A stretch of 64,000 bases of DNA from Draconibacterium aestuarii (GTDB lineage: Bacteria > Bacteroidota > Bacteroidia > Bacteroidales > Prolixibacteraceae): NCBI GenBank assembly GCA_026671195.1, contig JAPOHD010000020.1:186001-250000 (forward strand), read 5' to 3'. The notes below the pieces were generated by a model. That model was not told the DNA's origin, made no database searches, and was given only the letters and a program-made list of their open reading frames with translations. A program made the position numbers and the translations under genes. Below are positions 46,335 to 55,934 of the stretch, in pieces (position 1 is the stretch's first letter; every line of letters begins with the position of its first letter).

Positions 46335-48347
46335 CTATTCTCCTCCGGTATCCCCGATAGCTTCCATTGGATCTACGTTAGGAGCTCCGGCAGGCTGAAC
46401 AACATGAGTTAATGGCTCAATATTATCTTCAGCACCATCATAACCGGTTGTCTGGTTTAAAACAGCACCAACGTTACCAATTAAGTAAGGCTCATAAACA
46501 GGCCAGAAAATATGTTTTGGATCCATGGTGTATTTTGTTGTAGGATAAGTCGACCAAGGCACTTCATCCCTGAAGAAGTTGCTTTTCTCTGTCACTCTGT
46601 CATAATAGAAACTACCTGCCGAAAGTGATTTTTCAATATCGGATCCAGATATTGAATAAGAATGTCCTTTATACGACTTTCCTGTTTTCGCATAAATTAC
46701 CGACATACGTACCAATTCATCGTGGCGATATTCTTCACCATAAAGTTCACGGTTCCGTTCATCAAGAATTGCTCCTACACCTTCCTCCTGTACATCGGAA
46801 GCAGTGTACATATATTTGGAATTTGCACGTGTGCGAATAACATTTATATCATCGGCTGCACTCTGGTATTTATCTTGCCAAAATCTTGCTTCAGCCCTTA
46901 CCAGATACGCTTCAGCTTCCCGGTAAATATACATGTCGGCCTTACCACCGTCCTGGCGTTTTACCTGATCTTCTTCGTTTGGGGCAAAGAACTTATAGAA
47001 CGGATACCCATAAAAACAGCGGATTGAATCTTCACACAGCAATGTTCCTTCGTGATAAAGTTTAACCGGAGTTCCGTACCATTCGGTACCTTTCAGGTCT
47101 TTATTATCATAAATAGCCATATCCATATCAAACCAGTTACCACGTTTGTGGCGGTAATCCTGCCAATCTGTTTCGCCATTAAAGTGCCATATTTCGTATT
47201 GCGAATAATTGGTTGGGCGACAGAATCCCTGTCCACGGCCCCATTTATGCATTTGTTTCGATTTTGAGTTTTGATCGATGTTGATACCTGTTACTGTTCC
47301 TGTTGGAGGTGCTTTAACTCCTTTGTTTGTACTATACAGGTTCGGTCCCCACGCCCTTACACGTGCACTTCGTCCCTGATTACCATCAATAAACGCCTTG
47401 TTTACAATCGAGAATATGCCTTCCGGATTTTGCGCTCTTTGACTGTTTGCGGCCTGATGCAATAAATTAATTGGATCGGCAGGTTGTTTACAGTCGAACC
47501 CGTCAAGTGTCTCTCCGGTAAAAGGATTCTCGTTATTTCCTACCATCACATAATCAACATCTACGTCATCAGCAGTAAACAATCTCGATTCAGGATCGTC
47601 AATAACGGTGGTCATCAAAGCTTCTGCTTCCGCAAATTTTTTGTTCAGCATGTAATATTTTGCGAGCAAAATTCGGGCTGCATCCACCGGAGGTTGTCCA
47701 ATTGGAAGTTCGCTTTTTTTCTTCATATGTTGAACTGCATATTCAAGGTCATTAATCATCTGATCCCAGATGCCTTGCATATGAAAAGCCTTAAAATCCT
47801 GTTTTGCTTCTGTTACAACATTCAAAGGGAAAGCTACATTCCCAAATTCCATAGTTAACTGCATATACCAGAATGCACGCATAAAATAAGCACTTCCCAA
47901 AAGGTGGTTTCTTTCGGTATCGTTCTCGGCATCTTCCCACTCGGGAACATCGATATAGTCAATTACCGTATTCGCATTTTTGATTTGGTAATAGCCTTCG
48001 CGATAAAAAGAGAGCATACGCCCGGCATCGTTATCCCTCGAGTTAATAGGCGTAGCATAAGTTCGCATATCAGCTCCGGGAGAATCGGGTTTATCGGTTG
48101 CTCCCATTACTGTTGCTTCACTCATACTCGAATTAAACATCAATTCGCGGGTATCGCCGTTCCATTGATTAAACAATCCTTTAATAGATGCATCGAGAGC
48201 AGTTTGCAATCCTGCCGCATCAACAAATGTATTCTCAGGACTTAAGGTTGACAAAGGAGCTTCTTGCAGAAATTCATCTTTACAAGATATGTTAAAGGCC
48301 AGTAAAAATATAAATACCAGACCTGTTATATTCCTAATTTTTTTCAT
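46335..48347 (-). CDS. SusD/RagB-family glycan-binding lipoprotein
   Basis: 670 residues, long for SusD. Lipoprotein signal with lipobox NISC. SusD features are EAPLSTLSPENTFVDAAGLQTALDA near the start, SAYFMRAFWYMQL, AARILLAKYYML (TPR-like helices) and a late YLVRAEARFWQ...INVIRTRAN. It caps the SusC receptor at the cell surface and binds oligosaccharide. It follows susC by 55 bp. Confidence 0.92.
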   Translation of the reverse strand: MKKIRNITGLVFIFLLAFNISCKDEFLQEAPLSTLSPENTFVDAAGLQTALDASIKGLFNQWNGDTRELMFNSSMSEATVMGATDKPDSPGADMRTYATPINSRDNDAGRMLSFYREGYYQIKNANTVIDYIDVPEWEDAENDTERNHLLGSAYFMRAFWYMQLTMEFGNVAFPLNVVTEAKQDFKAFHMQGIWDQMINDLEYAVQHMKKKSELPIGQPPVDAARILLAKYYMLNKKFAEAEALMTTVIDDPESRLFTADDVDVDYVMVGNNENPFTGETLDGFDCKQPADPINLLHQAANSQRAQNPEGIFSIVNKAFIDGNQGRSARVRAWGPNLYSTNKGVKAPPTGTVTGINIDQNSKSKQMHKWGRGQGFCRPTNYSQYEIWHFNGETDWQDYRHKRGNWFDMDMAIYDNKDLKGTEWYGTPVKLYHEGTLLCEDSIRCFYGYPFYKFFAPNEEDQVKRQDGGKADMYIYREAEAYLVRAEARFWQDKYQSAADDINVIRTRANSKYMYTASDVQEEGVGAILDERNRELYGEEYRHDELVRMSVIYAKTGKSYKGHSYSISGSDIEKSLSAGSFYYDRVTEKSNFFRDEVPWSTYPTTKYTMDPKHIFWPVYEPYLIGNVGAVLNQTTGYDGAEDNIEPLTHVVQPAGAPNVDPMEAIGDTGGE

Positions 48348-48402
48348 TTCTTAATTCTTTTTCAGTTAATAACTTTCTTTAATTTATAAACTTAGCTTCT
48401 TA

Positions 48403-51400
48403 TTAGAATGAAAAGTCCACACTAAAAGAATAGGTCCTTGGCATTTCTCTTTCTGATTCAGGATCTCCAATGTTCCATTTGGTAAACACGGCAACATTAT
48501 CGATGTTAAAAGCAATGCGGGCACGGCTTATTTTAATGCCTTCAAGAAGTTCAGTTGGAAGGTTATATCCTAAAGCAATATTTTGCAAACGGACATATGA
48601 TTTTGGTTGCCAATAATTAGCACCTCCCAAATTAATCGAGTTAATTCTGGCGGCATCGTTTATAGGATTAGTTGGTAACCAATACGGCATGTCAAACCAG
48701 TTATGGTTTTTAATGTATTCCTGTCGGTTGTTAAACGGGAAATTTGATCCTCCTTTATATCCTAATTTTGCCAGGAATATTACACCAAAATCAAAGCCTT
48801 TATACTCCACATCATTTCTGAAAGTAGCATACCAGGGATTGTCGCTAAGCCCCTGAAAAACCTTATCATCGGAGTTAATTACTCCATTATCATCCTGATC
48901 AACATAGCGGAAGTCGCCGGGATACAAACCAAATTTCGCCGCTTCAGCTTCTTCTCCAATCTGGTAAACACCATCCAGTTCGTAATCCCAAATTACATCT
49001 TTACTTTCGCCAATAAACCAGCCGTTATCAATATCATCTGGCTCTTTCATAACAGTATTTCCATTCGCATCAGTAACTGCAATTTTTTCTCCGGTTAACG
49101 ATATAATTTCATTTTTGTTATAGGCAATATTTAACTGGCTTGTCCAGCTAAATTCAGATGACTCTATATTTATTGTATTGATTGACAATTCGAATCCTGT
49201 GTTTTTTAAACTACCAACGTTTGTAGTAATACTCGGGAATCCGGTAACGGTTGGCAACTTTTTATCCAGCAACATATCGTTGGTTTTCGATGAATACACA
49301 TCAAGCGAACCTCTAAGTCTTCCATCCCACATACCGTAGTCGATACCCAGGTTAAAAGCCTTATTTTTTTCCCATGCCAGTTCGGGATTGGCCATTCGGT
49401 TGATATAGAGATACGGGGCCACAAAGTAACCGCCATCGTAGTTCAGGTATTTATTGTCGCTTAATCGTGCATATGCTGCATACGATCCCAAACCACTACT
49501 ATTACCATTAACACCCCAACTGGCACGTAATTTCATAAAAGTTAACCAGGTTGGTCGTTCTGCCATAAATGCTTCGTTGGTAATGTTCCATGCTGCCGAA
49601 ACCGATGGGAAAGTTGCATAAACATTATCTACTCCAAAACGTGAATAACCATCGCGACGTACCGAAGCAGACAAATTGTAACGGTTGCCAAAAGCATAAT
49701 TTATACGTCCCATCAGGGCATTACGCGTAATTACCTCATCTGTAATACTTTCATCCGGATGTTCTAATGTTGGAATAAGTCCAAACACCATCCCATGATA
49801 TCCAAGAGCCTCTGTTGGTGAAAAATTTGAAGCCCCTGCAAATGTTTCCCACATTTGGTTTTTTTCTGCGTTTAGAAGCCCTGTTGCACTAAAACGGTGT
49901 TCACCAAATTCTTTGTCCCAATTTAAAATGTTATCCCATTGCCACTCAAAACTTTCATTATGATGTCTTCTTGCATAACCTCCGTGCGACCATCCCGGAT
50001 TACCGCTATCTTCATAATAAAATCTTTTTCTGAAGTCTAAACGTGTAGTCATCCTTGATGTAAGTTTAATTCCAAACGGAAGAGACAATTTCGCATACAT
50101 TGTAGGAAATATTCTGTAACGGTCGTATTTCCGTGTTATCCATGCAGGATTCAGATAGGGATTGCTACGGTTTGAACCTGAGCTGTTTTCACGGAGATAT
50201 TCTCTTGGGAAACGATCAGGATATGTACCTGAATCCGGAATAGTTTCATCTGTCCAAACAATATTTTCCCAGGGTGAATCGTAAGGCGAAGCAGTACGAT
50301 AGCCACCGCTACCAATTGCTTCATCTCCTTCGTCCTGGTATGTAAAGTTGGCATTTACACCCATATTCAAGAAATCGGCAACTTTCACATCAAGATTTAA
50401 CCGTGAAGTAAATGACTTATAACTTTCACCAACCTGCACTGATTCACTATCGATGTATCCAAGTGACCAATAATAAGAAACGGTATTGGTACGCCCTGAA
50501 ACACTAACATCGTAATCTTGTCTTAAGCCAGTGTGAAAATAGAAATCCTGCCAGTCGAATTCTCTTCCTGCCAGAAAATTTTCTTTTTCACTTCCATCCA
50601 AACCAAAAGCATCGAGCCAGGCAGTTGTAATTACAGTAGGGTCTGTTTCGCCGGGAATACCATTTGCTTGCAACCAATCTGACTGGTATTCGGAAGGAAC
50701 ATTCTCATATTTATCAAATTTAGACCAGGGATCAAGGGTCAGGCTGTTAATGGCCTCATTCATATCGGTTAACCATCCTGTCACTTCATCACCGGCTTTA
50801 AACGCGTGCATCCTTTTTGCCCCGGTTACAACACCTAATTTTGCACCTACTCTCACAACCGCTTTCCCAAAGGCACCTTTTTTAGTGGTAAAAACAATTA
50901 CCCCGTTTGATGCACGTGATCCATAAATAGCTGCTGCACTGGCATCTTTTAAAACGTCGATACTTTCAACGTCGTTTACATTTATTTCAGCAATGTCGCC
51001 GTTAAAAATAACCCCATCCAAAACAATAAGTGGCCTGTTGGCATTGTTTTCGTCATTATCATTGGCTTTAATTGTATTGTCTCCACGGATATTAAAATCG
51101 GGAGTATTTTTTGCATCTGTACTGTACCCAACTTTTAATCCGGGAACAGCAGAACGAAGCATTTCCGATACACTTGCAGGCTGGTATTTTTCCAACTGCT
51201 CTGCACTGACGTTTACTACCGAACCGGTTAAGTCTTTTTTCCGGGCGGTACCATAACCAATTGCAACCACCTCATCGAGACCGATGGCGTCAGTTTGCAT
51301 TGTCACATTAATTACTGTTTGATTACCAACAACAATTTCCTGCGTTTTCATTCCTACAAACGAAAATACAAGAGTAGCATTTTCAGGTACATCCGAAAGA

Positions 51401-51627
51401 ATGTATGTACCGTCGGGCGTTGTTACTGTTCCGATGGCCGTACCTTTTACAATCACAGTTAATCCGGGAATTGGAGCCCCATCATTTCCGGTTACAGTAC
51501 CCGAAATGTTTTTGGTTTGGGCGAATACTCCAAGTTGAGATATAAGAAGAATCCCAACTAACAATAGCTTTGGCAAATGCATAAAGCATGCACCCTGCAA
51601 AGAATTTTGCGTTGCGCTTTTTTTCAT
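48403..51627 (-). CDS. SusC/RagA-family TonB-linked outer membrane transporter
   Basis: 1074 residues. After the signal peptide comes a carboxypeptidase-regulatory-like domain (ISGTVTGNDGAPIPGLTVIVKG). A TonB box with DEVVAIGYGTARKKDLTGSV, the plug (FNIRGDNTI, PLIVLDGVIFNG, VLKDASAAAIYGSRASNGVI) and a large barrel ending in aromatic SFSVDFSF follow. It imports oligosaccharides together with SusD. The operator palindrome is 181 bp upstream of its ATG, leaving a leader of about 160 bases. Confidence 0.95.
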   Translation of the reverse strand: MKKSATQNSLQGACFMHLPKLLLVGILLISQLGVFAQTKNISGTVTGNDGAPIPGLTVIVKGTAIGTVTTPDGTYILSDVPENATLVFSFVGMKTQEIVVGNQTVINVTMQTDAIGLDEVVAIGYGTARKKDLTGSVVNVSAEQLEKYQPASVSEMLRSAVPGLKVGYSTDAKNTPDFNIRGDNTIKANDNDENNANRPLIVLDGVIFNGDIAEINVNDVESIDVLKDASAAAIYGSRASNGVIVFTTKKGAFGKAVVRVGAKLGVVTGAKRMHAFKAGDEVTGWLTDMNEAINSLTLDPWSKFDKYENVPSEYQSDWLQANGIPGETDPTVITTAWLDAFGLDGSEKENFLAGREFDWQDFYFHTGLRQDYDVSVSGRTNTVSYYWSLGYIDSESVQVGESYKSFTSRLNLDVKVADFLNMGVNANFTYQDEGDEAIGSGGYRTASPYDSPWENIVWTDETIPDSGTYPDRFPREYLRENSSGSNRSNPYLNPAWITRKYDRYRIFPTMYAKLSLPFGIKLTSRMTTRLDFRKRFYYEDSGNPGWSHGGYARRHHNESFEWQWDNILNWDKEFGEHRFSATGLLNAEKNQMWETFAGASNFSPTEALGYHGMVFGLIPTLEHPDESITDEVITRNALMGRINYAFGNRYNLSASVRRDGYSRFGVDNVYATFPSVSAAWNITNEAFMAERPTWLTFMKLRASWGVNGNSSGLGSYAAYARLSDNKYLNYDGGYFVAPYLYINRMANPELAWEKNKAFNLGIDYGMWDGRLRGSLDVYSSKTNDMLLDKKLPTVTGFPSITTNVGSLKNTGFELSINTINIESSEFSWTSQLNIAYNKNEIISLTGEKIAVTDANGNTVMKEPDDIDNGWFIGESKDVIWDYELDGVYQIGEEAEAAKFGLYPGDFRYVDQDDNGVINSDDKVFQGLSDNPWYATFRNDVEYKGFDFGVIFLAKLGYKGGSNFPFNNRQEYIKNHNWFDMPYWLPTNPINDAARINSINLGGANYWQPKSYVRLQNIALGYNLPTELLEGIKISRARIAFNIDNVAVFTKWNIGDPESEREMPRTYSFSVDFSF

Positions 51628-51807
51628 AAGTCAAATGTTTAATAAAGTTTTGTTTAGTTTTAAAAATACGAGTGATTACAACTCACGAAAAGTAAGTTGT
51701 TCTAAGAATGATTAGTCCATAGGCAATTAATTTTGATTTATACCACAGTTTAGTTCAAAACGTTAACACATAACCTACTATACATTTATGAAATGAATCC
51801 AAATTAC

Positions 51808-51821
51808 CGTTAACGTTAACG
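51808..51821. promoter_or_regulatory. Operator palindrome upstream of susC
   Basis: The second exact copy of CGTTAACGTTAACG, identical to 45937-45950 and with matching flanks. On the minus strand a -7-like TAATTTG follows directly, so a bound repressor would sit in the promoter. Confidence 0.75.
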
Positions 51822-51931
51822 ACAACTAATATAAATACATTATTTTTTTTTAACAATTATTTAACGTCGTTTTTTGTGAAATTTTTTCGAGCAGGCTCAC
51901 ATCCTATTGATAATCTTGTTTTTACACTCCA

Positions 51932-51965
51932 AATAAAATCAAAAGGCCGGTTAAAACCAGCCTTT
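51932..51965 (-). terminator. Terminator of the maltodextrin operon
   Basis: On the minus strand AAAGGC and GCCTTT plus inner GGTT/AACC pair around a two-base loop with one mismatch, followed by a T-rich tract. It lies about 108 bp after the stop of the GH13 lipoprotein gene. Confidence 0.55.
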
Positions 51966-52073
51966 CTTAAATCAACTTAAACCTAAAACTAACCAAAATT
52001 TAAGCCATCGCCACAATGAATATCTCCTAATTTCACATACATATATTAATGCAAATTGGCAATTCCTACATTT

Positions 52074-53930
52074 CTACAATTTTAATATCAACGATTCCAA
52101 ACCCACCATTTTAATATCAATAATTGCCGTTCCATCTTCCACCTGCAACTCAAAATTCGGATTACCTGACAACTGATCGGTGAGTATGCATTTTCCATTT
52201 TTAAGCTTCAATTCTTTTACAGTTTCTTCATCCAGTTTTAACTGAAATTTATGACCCGAATCGTCAAAATTGCTCACAATGATTAACTGTTCATCCTCAT
52301 TCCAACGCACAAACGAAAAGATTTTATCGGTGTAACCTTTTGTATTTTTTCGGTTGTAGGAATGGATTTCTCTGTACTCACCCATTAATGCCGCAGAGTG
52401 GGCAGAGAATTTCAACAATCTTTTATAAAAAGTATGTAATTCCTTTTCTACCGGAGTTGACTGCCCTCCATCAAAAGTTCCATTGTTCATCCAGCGTTGG
52501 TGCGCCGGAACACCGCAATAATCAAAAATAGAAGTGCGTGTTTCACTTCCAAATCCCATATTTTCGTCGCCGGGCTCACCCACATTCTGCCCAAAATATA
52601 TCATCGTTGGCGAAGTACTCAGACAAGTTGAAACGACCATGGCCGGCTTCCCTTTTTCTGCGCTTCCGGCAAAATCGTTGCTGGCAATTCGTTGCTCATC
52701 ATGGTTTTCGAGGAAATGCAACATATGGTGCTCAATGTCTTTCAAACCATCGTAAATGGCAGTCAAATGATCAGTACTTCCATGCCCCTGCATGATGTGT
52801 TTTAAAGTATCGTAAAGTTCCACCTTGTCGTAGAGGTAATCCATTTTCCCTTTATGAATGTAATCGCGGTACAAAGCCGGATTATACACTTCTGCCAAAA
52901 GAAAAGCATCAGGATTTTTCATTTTTAGTGTTGAATTCATGTAGCTCCAAAACTCCACCGGAACCATTTCTGCCATGTCGTAGCGAAAACCGTCAACTCC
53001 TTTTTCCATCCAGAAAAGTGCAATATCGAGAAACTTTTGCCACGAATCCGGAACATCTTTTCCTTGCCAGAACTCAAAATGGGCTTTGTAATCTTTTGTA
53101 TCATAATCGTCGGGCAAAACATCAAAATCGTAACTCCCATCAGGTTTTACTCCATAGTTAACTTTTACAGTTTCGTACCAGTCGTAAAAATTGGGTTGTG
53201 CCAGGCGCGATCCGTTCCCTGTCCATTTTGCCGGATTTTCATCAAACCAATCGTCTGCTAATAGATGTTTCTCTCCACCAAGCGGCCGATAACCATTTAA
53301 ACTTTCGGGCACTTTAAATGCTTCGCCCGGTATGTAATAGAAATTATTGTGGCGTTTGTATTCTACTGAAATATCGTCGTTTTCACCAAAATCATTAACT
53401 CCTTCTGGTTTTGACAGAGACTGATAATTACGTGCCACATGGTTGGGAACGATGTCGATGATCACTTTCATTCCGTGTTTGTGTGTGCGTGCAATCAAAG
53501 CCTCAAACTCCTCCATCCGCTTCGCCGGATCAACTGCCAAATCAGGATTAACATTGAAGTAATCTTTTACCGCATAAGGCGAACCTGCACGGCCTTTTAC
53601 CACATCTGGATCATCATTCGAAATTCCGTATTTTGTATAATCGGTAATCACACAATGATGCGGAACTCCCGTGTACCAAATGTGTGTTATTCCCATCGAT
53701 TTTAAGGTATCCAGTGCTCTGTCGGTAAAATCGTTGAATTTCCCCACTCCGTTTTCTTCAATGCTTCCCCAGGACTTGTTTGTTGTATTGGTGTTTCCAA
53801 ACAGGCGGGTAAAAACCTGGTAAACCACAAATTTGCCTTGTGGAGATTCCGGCTGAACAGGCGCTTGTTTTTGAGAGGGTTGGCAGGAAATAATTCCCAG
53901 TACGATAATAAGTAAGGTTAGCTTTTTCAT
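52074..53930 (-). CDS. GH13 alpha-amylase family lipoprotein
   Basis: 618 residues with a lipoprotein signal (lipobox GIISC, Cys 16). GH13 regions in order: DIVPNHVARN, FRYDMAEM with nucleophile D318, LLAEVYNP with general acid E347, and FLENHDEQ with the transition-state Asp. The QVFTRLFGN opening matches Bacteroidota alpha-amylases of starch loci. It is probably anchored in the outer membrane to cut alpha-glucan. It is last in the operon, 149 bp after the preceding GH13 gene, with a repeat element in that gap. Confidence 0.92.
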   Translation of the reverse strand: MKKLTLLIIVLGIISCQPSQKQAPVQPESPQGKFVVYQVFTRLFGNTNTTNKSWGSIEENGVGKFNDFTDRALDTLKSMGITHIWYTGVPHHCVITDYTKYGISNDDPDVVKGRAGSPYAVKDYFNVNPDLAVDPAKRMEEFEALIARTHKHGMKVIIDIVPNHVARNYQSLSKPEGVNDFGENDDISVEYKRHNNFYYIPGEAFKVPESLNGYRPLGGEKHLLADDWFDENPAKWTGNGSRLAQPNFYDWYETVKVNYGVKPDGSYDFDVLPDDYDTKDYKAHFEFWQGKDVPDSWQKFLDIALFWMEKGVDGFRYDMAEMVPVEFWSYMNSTLKMKNPDAFLLAEVYNPALYRDYIHKGKMDYLYDKVELYDTLKHIMQGHGSTDHLTAIYDGLKDIEHHMLHFLENHDEQRIASNDFAGSAEKGKPAMVVSTCLSTSPTMIYFGQNVGEPGDENMGFGSETRTSIFDYCGVPAHQRWMNNGTFDGGQSTPVEKELHTFYKRLLKFSAHSAALMGEYREIHSYNRKNTKGYTDKIFSFVRWNEDEQLIIVSNFDDSGHKFQLKLDEETVKELKLKNGKCILTDQLSGNPNFELQVEDGTAIIDIKMVGLESLILKL

Positions 53931-53961
53931 GATTTTGGTGTTCAGATAATACGAATAAAAA

Positions 53962-54067
53962 CTGTCATTTCGAAGGAAAAATGACTGAGAATTGAAAATC
54001 AGCGGAGCTAAATCTGTTTAAATGATGGAGATTTCCCACCTACGTTCCTCAGGTTTCGAAATGACAG
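53962..54067. repeat. MITE-like inverted-repeat element between two GH13 genes
   Basis: A 106-bp unit is bounded by perfect 13-bp terminal inverted repeats: CTGTCATTTCGAA at 53962-53974 and its complement at 54055-54067. Internal CTGAG and AAATCT words are also mirrored at unequal spacing, giving an imperfect hairpin. It encodes nothing. I recall similar CTGTCATTTCGA-bounded intergenic repeats in many Bacteroidota genomes. Confidence 0.7.
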
Positions 54068-54079
54068 CTACTTCTAAAT

Positions 54080-55918
54080 TTACTTACTCAACTCAACAAT
54101 AACTGCCGATTTTGCAGGAACATTAATTTCTGAAATATCAGAAATTGTTTTACCGGAAATGATTTCCTTTCCGCTTTTATATCCTGAAATTACTTCATTA
54201 AAACGATTGGTTGTAATGGTTTTTGCTTCAGCGTTTTTATTCAGAATAACCATCACGGCCTCATCTTCGGTGTAACGGAAGTAGGTATAGGTTCCATCTT
54301 CAGGAATAAAATGCATTAGTTTTCCGTCGTGAATTACACTTGCTGTTTTTCTCCAGTTTTGAATGGCAGAAACATACTTCTGTATCGCTTTGGCCTCATC
54401 ACTCAATCCTTCTCCGGTAAATGCATTTACTTTGTCGCCTTCCCAACCGCCGGGAAAATCTGCCCGAATATCACCGTGCTCACTTCCATCGTGTCGCATC
54501 AGAATCTCTGTTCCATAATAAATTTGTGGAATTCCGCGTGTTGTCAGAAAAAAGGCCAATCCTATTTTAAGCAAATCAACATCTTCTCCAACCTGCACAT
54601 AAAAACGCGACATATCGTGGTTATCGGGGAAAATAGTCAGGTTGCCGGCATCGGGATATTGAAAATCGTTTGAAAGTGCTTCATAAATCTGAATCAGCCC
54701 GTAATCCCAACTTTCTTCATTTTTTAATCCCTGAGCAACCGCACTTTGTAATGGAAAATCCATCATACTTGGTGCATAGTTTTTATATCCGTCTGCATTG
54801 TATTTTCCTTTTTGCCAGTACGAAACAATGGCAGGATTCATGCTCCACTCTTCACCAACTACATTAAAATTCGGATACTCTTCCAACAATTCATTTGTCC
54901 AAACCGACATCATATTTTTATCGGGATACGGCCAGGTATCTTGTCTGATTCCTTCCAAACCAACATATTCAACCCACCAGATACTGTTCTGAATCAGGTA
55001 TTTTGCCAAAAATGGATTTTTCTGATTCATATCGGGCATTTCTTTTACAAACCAACCGTCAACCATTCCCCGAACATCAACTTCCGATGCATGCGGATCC
55101 TGATTCAGCGTCCTACGATGATTGGTAATTTTAATTTCCGGATAGTTATTAATCCAGTCTTTCATTGGCATATCGTACATCCACCAGTGTTCAGACCCAC
55201 AGTGGTTAAAAATAAGGTCCATAATCAATTTCATACCCCGTTTATCCAATTCCCGTTTTAATTCGACGTACTCCTCATTGCTCCCGTAGCGAGGATCAAC
55301 CTTGTAAAAATCGGTGCAGGCATAGCCGTGGTACGATGCCTCAGGCATGTCGTTTTCCAATACCGGATTTAACCAAACTGCTGTGTAGCCCAAATTCTGC
55401 AGATAATCCAGTGAATTAATTATTCCGCGCAAATCGCCTCCATGACGTCCATAGTTGTAGCTCCGATCCATACCTTCTTTCATGCCTTCCACTTCGTCGT
55501 TGCCCGTGTCGCCATTTACAAAACGATCAGGTGTAATCAAACAAATCACATCCGAAGGATTAAAACCCTCACGATTAGCAGAATTCTCCTTTCGTTCCCA
55601 AAGTTCGTACGAATAAGAAGCGGCAACCTTTTTACCGGTCGTAAACTGTATTTCGAATTTTCCCGGTTTTAAATCTTTTCCCAGTTTTAAATCAACAAAA
55701 AGGTAATTCGGATTTTCGACTTTGGTTACCGAAACCAGTTCAATTCCGGGATAGTCGAGCGATACATCGGCAGTTGAAATGGCTTCGCCATAAACCAGTA
55801 ACTGCAGGTCGGGTGATTGCATTCCGGCCCACCAGTTTGGCGGCTCGACACGCTCAACATTTTGAGCTACAACATTCAAGGCAATCAGGATAATAAATAA
55901 AGTAACTATTTGCTTCAT
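54080..55918 (-). CDS. GH13 glycosidase (cyclomaltodextrinase/neopullulanase-like)
   Basis: 612 residues with an ordinary signal peptide (MKQIVTLFIILIALNVVAQ), so probably periplasmic. An N-terminal beta domain (VEPPNWWAGMQSPDLQLLVYG) of the cyclomaltodextrinase type precedes the catalytic barrel. The barrel has DLIFNHCG, GIRQDTWPY (nucleophile D327), VVGEEWSM (acid Glu) and FPDNHDMSR. It resembles SusA-type neopullulanases that trim maltodextrins in the periplasm. It starts 16 bp after the GH65 gene. Confidence 0.92.
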   Translation of the reverse strand: MKQIVTLFIILIALNVVAQNVERVEPPNWWAGMQSPDLQLLVYGEAISTADVSLDYPGIELVSVTKVENPNYLFVDLKLGKDLKPGKFEIQFTTGKKVAASYSYELWERKENSANREGFNPSDVICLITPDRFVNGDTGNDEVEGMKEGMDRSYNYGRHGGDLRGIINSLDYLQNLGYTAVWLNPVLENDMPEASYHGYACTDFYKVDPRYGSNEEYVELKRELDKRGMKLIMDLIFNHCGSEHWWMYDMPMKDWINNYPEIKITNHRRTLNQDPHASEVDVRGMVDGWFVKEMPDMNQKNPFLAKYLIQNSIWWVEYVGLEGIRQDTWPYPDKNMMSVWTNELLEEYPNFNVVGEEWSMNPAIVSYWQKGKYNADGYKNYAPSMMDFPLQSAVAQGLKNEESWDYGLIQIYEALSNDFQYPDAGNLTIFPDNHDMSRFYVQVGEDVDLLKIGLAFFLTTRGIPQIYYGTEILMRHDGSEHGDIRADFPGGWEGDKVNAFTGEGLSDEAKAIQKYVSAIQNWRKTASVIHDGKLMHFIPEDGTYTYFRYTEDEAVMVILNKNAEAKTITTNRFNEVISGYKSGKEIISGKTISDISEINVPAKSAVIVELSK

Positions 55919-55934
55919 TTTATTTTCATTTATT

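Larger units (their letters stand above)
51628..52073. other. 446-bp intergenic region upstream of susC
   Basis: It contains the operator palindrome (51808-51821) and a weaker related half-site with an intact right half, AACGTTAAC (51759-51767). A -7-like TAATTTG on the minus strand lies at 51800-51806. The terminator of the amylase operon is at 51932-51965. No open reading frame of note is seen. Confidence 0.65.
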
